Origin: Lantana camara
Lineage: Eukaryota; Streptophyta; Magnoliopsida; Lamiales; Verbenaceae
Length of the DNA: 64,000 nt
Direction of reading: 5' to 3'
Assembly (NCBI GenBank): GCA_037501455.1
Contig: CM074858.1
Location: 45,133,001 to 45,197,000 of the forward strand
Shown here: positions 58,580 through 64,000 of the stretch, in pieces
How positions within the stretch are numbered: the stretch's first letter is position 1
Layout of the letters: each line of letters begins with the position of its first letter
Translations under genes and position numbers: made by a program
The notes under the pieces: generated by a model
What the model saw: the letters and a program-made list of their open reading frames with translations, nothing else
Database searches by the model: none
Told to the model about the DNA's origin: nothing

Positions 58580-59106
58580 GGGCCCACGTGCAACCATGTA
58601 CTCGCCAAACTTGCTTGAAAATCATGACAATCATGGCTTGCTTGCTTAATATGGTTATAACTTTGAAAACCTTTATAAATATAATACGTTTTGGCCGAAA
58701 AGGACACATAAAGGTTATAGGGTTTGATTTACCTAAAACAAAACCTCACCTTTCTTACAAAATACAATAAGGATATGCTCTACGGAGCCTGCTCTTCGTC
58801 CACAACCTCGTGACCTGTGCAAACACGACGTGTATACGTGAGACATGACCTAAAATAGACCAAATAGGACGAACGGCGAAAATATATCGAGGTGACGAGG
58901 AAAATGCAATGTGGCATGATAACATGTTGTTTCAGTACATATTAGCACATATAATAGCAATTCGGGGTCAAAGAAGTCGTCGGATCGAGGGGATATTTTT
59001 GTAATTTTATGCAGAGAATTTTGTTCTACAAGTCAGGTGGGAATGACCGTTCTCGTAACCCCCAAAATCGCGCCAACATTTTTAGTTTTAAAAATGCGAT
59101 GAAGCT

Positions 59107-59234
59107 GGGAACGGCCCTTCCGGCACGCAGGCCAAAATGGGAACGGCCGTTCCCAGTCTCGGCCGCCTATTTTTAGTTTAAAAGAGGGGAACGCCCGTTC
59201 CCACAATGCCTTGAGGCTGGGAACGGTCGTTCCC
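59107..59234. repeat. Palindrome array in element H LTR (GGGAACGGCCGTTCCC type)
   Basis: Units at 59107-59122 (degenerate), 59139-59154 (perfect 16-base palindrome), 59187-59202 and 59219-59234, spaced 32, 48 and 32 bases. In putative intron 1. Confidence 0.85.
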
Positions 59235-60216
59235 TGTTTCTGTAACTTACAGAACAGAGCAAAAACAGGGGATGCTTATGGGAATGCATAACAACAACAA
59301 CAAAACTCCAATTTTGATCAACAAAGGTGTTAATTTCTGGAAATATGATGCATCAACATTCAAAAGATGATAATATAACACTTAACCACTAAAACTATGC
59401 AATATTATCAAGGTTTCCAAGATTTCTAGCTCAAGATCATCTTGATCACTCAAGCTCAAATTCTCAACAAATTCATGCACAAATCATGCCATAATTCAAT
59501 ATATAATCACCTAATCATACTTTGCTCAACAAATAATCCACAAAGTCCAAGATTCATAAACCCTAGCTATGTCAAATATGATCAAAATCATCAATTCATG
59601 CAAAGCCAACCTTGAAATGAAAAGAAATGAAGAAGATAGATGATGATGATGATGAACTCCCCAAAACTTGGCAAATTTCTTGAAATTCTTGATGATATGG
59701 AGAAAAATCTCTTCCTTCTTCTTGGTGGGACAAACCGAGAGTGAGAGAGATGAATATGTTGGATATTTTTTGATGATAATTGATCAAGAAGACCGTAGAA
59801 GAAATATATCGATCCATCAAATTTTGAAACTTGTGAAATGCCTATAATTGCACTCTAATCCTTGAAGAATTCAAGTTAGGCAATTAAGGATACAAGGTTT
59901 TGAAATGTATTCAATTAAGTCCTTGAAAGATAATGCAATTAAGTCCCTAAAGTTAGAAAAATAATCAAGTAGGGACAATTTGGTAATTTGAAGCACTCTC
60001 GGTAACGGTTTTACGCAATAAATGTTTTCCGTGTCATGAAATAATATTTTCAATGCTATGAATTCCAAATAATTCACATAATTGATGTTTCAAGAATTTT
60101 ATAAAATGTAAAATGCCACGTAAGAATATTATAAAATTAAAGAATTAAAATAAAACCTACGCTCAAAACGCACTCGTGGCATGCTTACCTGATCATCCGG
60201 AAACCGGGGCGTTACA

Positions 60217-60230
60217 ACTCTCCCCCCCTT
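60217..60230 (-). other. Polypurine tract of element H
   Basis: The minus strand reads AAGGGGGGGAGAGT directly before the 3' LTR. Confidence 0.82.
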
Positions 60231-60254
60231 AAAAGAATCTGGTCCCCAGATTCT

Positions 60255-60467
60255 CTAGTCTTGCGTGAACAACTCCGGGTGGAACCGTTTCATTTTATCT
60301 TCTGTTTCCCACGTAGCTTCTTTGGTTTTATCGCTTCTCCACAAAACCTTAACCATGGGAATTCTCCGGTTTCTCAACTCTTGAAATTTCTGATCCAAGA
60401 TTCTAACCGGCCTCTGAACGAATGTCAAATTCGGTTCCAGCTCAACTACTTCGGCGCTTATCGGCAT
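60255..60467 (-). pseudogene. Element H chromodomain, linker deleted
   Basis: Reads ELEPNLTFVQRPVRILDQKF and IPMVKVLWRSDKTKEATWET, then KMKRFHPELF, a complete chromodomain tail. Directly upstream, SYADKRR is followed by VVELEPN. About 95 codons present in element B (VFLKA..., GIHNVFHVSQLRKYY) are missing, a deletion of about 285 bases near 60460 that also shifts the frame. The normal integrase-chromodomain connection is thus lost. Confidence 0.83.
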
Positions 60468-60585
60468 AGCTCTTTTGTCTATCTTACACGGCTTTCATCC
60501 GTTGTTGAATCATCTGAACTTTCTCAATCATAGCCTGAACGAACTTGGAAGGCTTTTCAAATCTTTCACCTTTCTTTACTCCCTC

Positions 60586-61257
60586 TTATTTCGACCATTT
60601 CCACTCTTCCAAGTCGAAAAACAACGGAGACCGGCACTTTCTTCCATAAAGAAGTTCATACGGAGCCATCCCGATCGAAGCCTGAAAGCTGTTATTATAA
60701 GCAAACTCAATCAAAGGAAGTTGTTCTTGCCAAGAATTCTGAAAATCCATCGCACACGCCCGAAGTAGATCTTCCAAATATCTTATTAATCTTTCTGTTT
60801 GAACGTCTGTTTGCGGGTGAAATGTTGTACTAAACTTGAGTTTCGTTCCCAAAACGGCCTGTAACTCCTGCCACAACTTGGATGTAAACCTCGGGTCTCG
60901 GTCTGAAACTATGCTCACCGGAATACCATGAAGTCGGATAATCTCTCTGTTATAAATTTCGGCCAACTTTGGGATCTTATAAGACATCCAGACCGGTAGA
61001 AAGTGAGCAGACTTTGTGAATCTATCCACAATTACCCAAATACCGTCAAACCCACCTTTAACCTTTGGTAATCCGGAAACAAAGTCCATCGTTACTTGTT
61101 CCCACTTCCATTCGGGAATAGGTAATGGTTGTAGAAGTCCTGCGAGTTTTTGGTGTTCAGCTTTCACTTTCTGACAAGTCAGACAATGTTTCACATACTC
61201 TGCCACGTCTCTTTTCATCCCGTTCCACCAATAATATTGCTTCAAGTCCTTATACAT
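60586..61257 (-). pseudogene. Element H integrase, 223-codon open frame
   Basis: Zinc module: the His part lies in the upstream frame, followed here by H and CLTCQK. Catalytic residues: TMDFVSGLPKV, VSDRDPRFTSKLW and TDVQTERLIRYLED; relatives have TDGQ, so Gly is Val here. Then [19 protein letters not shown] and [15 protein letters not shown] stop at 60586 replaces the continuation. A frameshift at about 61250, at HPGETK, separates it from RNase H. Confidence 0.87.
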
Positions 61258-63011
61258 TTTGTTTCTCCTGGGTGGATCGAATAGGCTGACTTGTGAGCTT
61301 CTTCGAGTAGAACCCGTTTCAATTCTTCAGGTACTACTACTCTGTTCTTAAACCGAAGCAAACCGCTCTCATCGAACCCAAAAGGACTCTCCGAATCAGC
61401 TCTAGACTTACTTACAAGCTTCTGAACCTCCGGATCTCTATTCTGAGCCTCAAACAATTGATTCTTCAATTCGGGCTGAATTGTGATATTAGAAACCCGA
61501 GCCTTTAACTCAATCGGTATCATCTCGTCACTTTCCTTTATTTCCAAACTCGATACACTCGCCTTCCTGCTAAGTGCATCGGCGACCACGTTTGCTTTTC
61601 CTGGATGGTATTTAATTGTACAATCATAATCCTCTAGTTTTTCCATCCAACGCCGTTGCCTCATATTAAAATCTTTCTGTGTGAATAAATACTGTAGGCT
61701 TTTGTGGTCGATAAAAATCTCAAAAGAAATCCCGTAGAGATAGTGTCTCCATTTCCCGAGAGCAAAAATCACGGCTGCTAGCTCTGGGTCGTGTGTCGGA
61801 TAATTCCTTTTATATTCCTTTAGCTTCCGAGAAGCATGAGCGATCACTTTTCCTTTCTGAGTCATAACACAACCTAAGCCCTCTTTAGAAGCATCTGTGT
61901 ACACTACATACTCCTCTGAACCCTCGGGAAGTGCCAACACCGGAGGTGAGACTAACTTTTCTTTCAAAAAGTTGAAGCTTTGATCACACTTCTCGTCCCA
62001 GACAAACTTAACATCCTTCTTTGTCAAACGGGTTAACGGTGCAGCAATCTTAGAAAAATCCTGAACGAACCTTCTATAATATCCGGCCAATCCCAAGAAG
62101 CTTCTAACCTCTGAGGCATTCTTTGGTTTCTCCCACTTGAGCACGGCCTCAATTTTCGAGGGATCGACTTCCAATCCTTTTCCTGAAATTACATGTCCCA
62201 AGAAAGAAACCCGATCTATCCAAAATTCACACTTGCTAAACTTAGCAAACAACTCATGTTCTTTCAAAGTCTGTAGAACGAGCTTAAGATGTCTCGCGTG
62301 CTCCTCGGCTGATTTTGAGAAAACCAGAATATCATCAATAAATATCACCACAAATTTGTCGATGAAAGGCCTGAAAATCCGGTGCATCATATCCATGAAA
62401 GCTGCAGGGGCGTTCGTTAATCCAAATGGCATAACCACGAACTCGTAGTGCCCGTACCAAGTATTGAATCCTGTCTTAGGAATATCCTCTGCTCGGATTC
62501 GCAGCTGATAGTATCCCTGTCTTAAATCCAAATTTGAGTAGACTTTAGAACCCTGAAGTATATCGAATAACTCCTCGATATGTGGAAGGGGATACTTATT
62601 CTTGATAGTCATCCGGTTCAACTCCCTGTAATCGATGTACATTCTCAAAGTTCCATCCTTTTTCTTTACAAATAAAACTGGTGCTCCCCAAGGTGAAGAA
62701 CTTGGTCGAATGTACCCACCTTCCAATAATGCCTCGAGCTGAACTTTTAATTCCTTTAATTCCGCTGGAGCCATCCGGTAGGGAGTCTTTGAATATGGCT
62801 CGGCATTCGGAAAAAGATCGATCACAAACTCAATTTCTCGTTCAGGAGGCAAAGAATCTAATTTCTTTGGAAAAACCTCGGGAAATTCTTTCACAACTTC
62901 GGTATCCTCCAATTTCACCTGATCCTTTGGCTTGTTCAAAATATAAGCAATGAACCCTGTAGCCCCATCTCTGACTAATTTCTGAGCCTCTGAGAACGAA
63001 AGTAGGGGTAC
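61242..63011 (-). pseudogene. Element H protease linker, reverse transcriptase and RNase H, ~590 codons open
   Basis: From the junction with element [21 protein letters not shown] linker, [40 protein letters not shown], the RT palm with [12 protein letters not shown] and the catalytic [14 protein letters not shown]. Then the thumb ([19 protein letters not shown]) and RNase H with [26 protein letters not shown] and [15 protein letters not shown] (relatives FTDHKS), ending [14 protein letters not shown]. No internal stop. The reading frame extends about 17 codons into element I's LTR, which supplies an accidental ATG at 63062. The RT catalytic aspartates are present. Confidence 0.9.
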
Positions 63012-64000
63012 TGTAGCACCCCGCACGTGAGGCACCACATCCCCCGCACTATGGCCCAACATGAGTAACGAAATGGTAAATCCGTACCCGTATCAAACCA
63101 TAGCGAACGGGAGACAAACATAAAACCCTCCTAAGCTAGGCGGAACTTAGACCCTGTAATAACAACCAATCAACGAGACATAATACTCCGGACAACTAAA
63201 ATTTCAAACATACAAACCATAAGCAGAATTGGGCTCTTCAGGCCTCTGTTAAACTCCTAATCAAAGCTCAACCAAAGCCATTCAATAGCAATTCCATGAT
63301 CTTACAAGGTTGAATCATTTACAACATAAATACATGAGGTGAATGCAGAGACGCTTCTAACTTAACTGACTGACTCAGACCCAACATAACTCCGCCTAGC
63401 TCGGACTCCAAAGCCAAACCTGCACACTAAAGTGTTGAGAAGGGAGAGGGTCAGTCTCTAGAAGACTGAGTGAGCAGGAGCGATACGTATATATATATAC
63501 GAAACATGTACATGCAAGTCATAAATTCCGAGTAAAGGTTTTATTTAAAGTTAGTTCCCAACAAGGGCAAGAGAATGACCAAGCAATACTCGGATTTTAC
63601 GACTAATCATATTAATTCATTACATTCATAAATCATATATATACATAAGGCTCGGCGAGTGAGCGTGCACAATCTCCAACCAAACTCCGACCGTGTACGA
63701 CAACTATCATTAATATGTTGATTAGGCGATCATGCAATATATCATAATACACACAGACCATATATCATAAATCATATTCGTTTGGGTAATCCGTGTCCCG
63801 GCCTTCCCGCACGGTGCGTAACAATCATAATATAACATAATCATAAATCATAAATCAAGTTCCAACCTTCTTCCTCCGGGTGGTGGACCGGTTAGCAAGA
63901 CCCGGCCACCTCATACATAGGCCAATGGGGTTTCATGACTCCCCCAAGGGCACTCAGCTCCCATTCCCCGCTAAACCTCCTAGCGAGGGCCGGTATCACC
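63012..64000 (-). repeat. LTR of element I (E type), inserted in element H, runs off the window
   Basis: Begins TGTAGCACCCC at 63012 after GGTAC (63007-63011, one side of the expected duplication), minus orientation. Final acceptor TGTGCAG ends at 63420, after CTCACTCAGTCTTCTAGAGA, identical to element E over this stretch. The sequence 63600-63830 is close to the reverse complement of element E's LTR. Hairpin P2: GGTGG-CCGG (63882-63891) with CCGG-CCACC (63902-63910). Whether it is a full element or a solo LTR cannot be seen. Confidence 0.85.

Larger units (their letters stand above)
58007..59610 (-). other. Putative two-intron leader inside element H LTR
   Basis: Donor 1 TTCAAG|GTTGGC at 59610. 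Acceptor 1 TGTTTGCACAG ends at 58815. Exon 2 is 58814-58750 (65 nt). Donor 2 GAAAG|GTGAGG is at 58749. The final acceptor is CTTTTCAG ending at 58007, after CATTCAGTCTTCGGTAGACTGATAC. Introns would be 796 and 743 bases. Confidence 0.5.
57589..60216 (-). repeat. Element H 3' LTR
   Basis: TGTAGCACCC at 57589 to CGGGGCGTTACA at 60216, 2628 bases, next to the polypurine tract. It shares exon, palindrome and hairpin layout with F and E. Confidence 0.9.
57589..63011 (-). mobile_element. Element H: Ty3/gypsy chromovirus, minus strand, 5' half beyond I
   Basis: The 3' LTR (57589-60216), polypurine tract, chromodomain, integrase, RNase H and RT are present. At 63012 the protease-RT linker is interrupted by element I, so gag, protease, primer site and 5' LTR lie right of the window. 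The best preserved pol in the window. Confidence 0.88.

Noticed and set aside
1..64000. Host genes or bacterial-type systems
   Set aside because: All recognisable frames belong to Ty3/gypsy polyproteins; no other conserved domain, rRNA or tRNA was seen on either strand.

Overview
This is a stretch of plant nuclear intergenic DNA, probably from a eudicot with a repeat-rich genome, built almost entirely of Ty3/gypsy LTR retrotransposons. The evidence is repeated gag, protease, reverse transcriptase, RNase H, integrase and chromodomain remnants, initiator-Met-tRNA primer sites (TGGTATCAGAGC), polypurine tracts, TG...CA LTRs of 2.4-4.1 kb, and 5-bp target duplications. I see no host protein gene, rRNA or tRNA gene. 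The chromodomain downstream of integrase makes them chromoviruses; the long LTRs suggest the Tekay/Del group, which is an inference. The species cannot be told from the sequence.

Layout, with my own labels. 1-15217: element A on the minus strand, arranged as part of a tandem (internal, LTR, internal, LTR). 15218-15965: unclassified, TE-like. 15966-49916: element C on the plus strand, old and gag-less. C is split by element B (17696-40561, minus). B's right LTR is split by element E (25846-39475, plus). E contains a solo LTR, F (32731-35216), and a small TIR element (31135-32009). C's 3' LTR is split by another solo LTR, D (45308-49033). 49917-56923: a gag-pol fragment G between two LTR fragments, K and J. 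56924-57486: unclassified. 57487-57588: tip of another LTR. 57589-63011: element H, minus. 63012-64000: LTR of element I, inserted in H's protease-RT reading frame and running off the window. Perfect 5-bp duplications date the insertions relative to each other: C before B before E before F, and C before D.

Nearly all coding regions are broken. The longest open stretches are a 606-codon protease-linker/RT/RNase H frame in H, a 532-codon gag/protease/RT frame in G and a 279-codon integrase frame in B. Element E has very similar LTRs but no recognisable gag or pol, so it looks like a non-autonomous element moved by relatives. Element A carries an additional ORF of about 204 codons between its primer site and gag.

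The most interesting signal is in the LTRs. Although their sequences differ greatly, the LTRs share one layout: promoter and pyrimidine-rich leader; a donor-like site; an acceptor-like site; a 57-82 base second exon; a second donor with the core GTGAGG; then a very conserved acceptor whose branch-point motif sits on an inverted repeat (AGTC...GACT). The first putative intron carries an array of GC-rich palindromes whose position is kept while the sequence differs in every LTR type. The second carries hairpins whose stems covary while the loops are conserved. I read this as a twice-interrupted spliced leader carried inside the LTR, with structured elements kept only in unspliced genomic RNA. 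This is a hypothesis from sequence alone.
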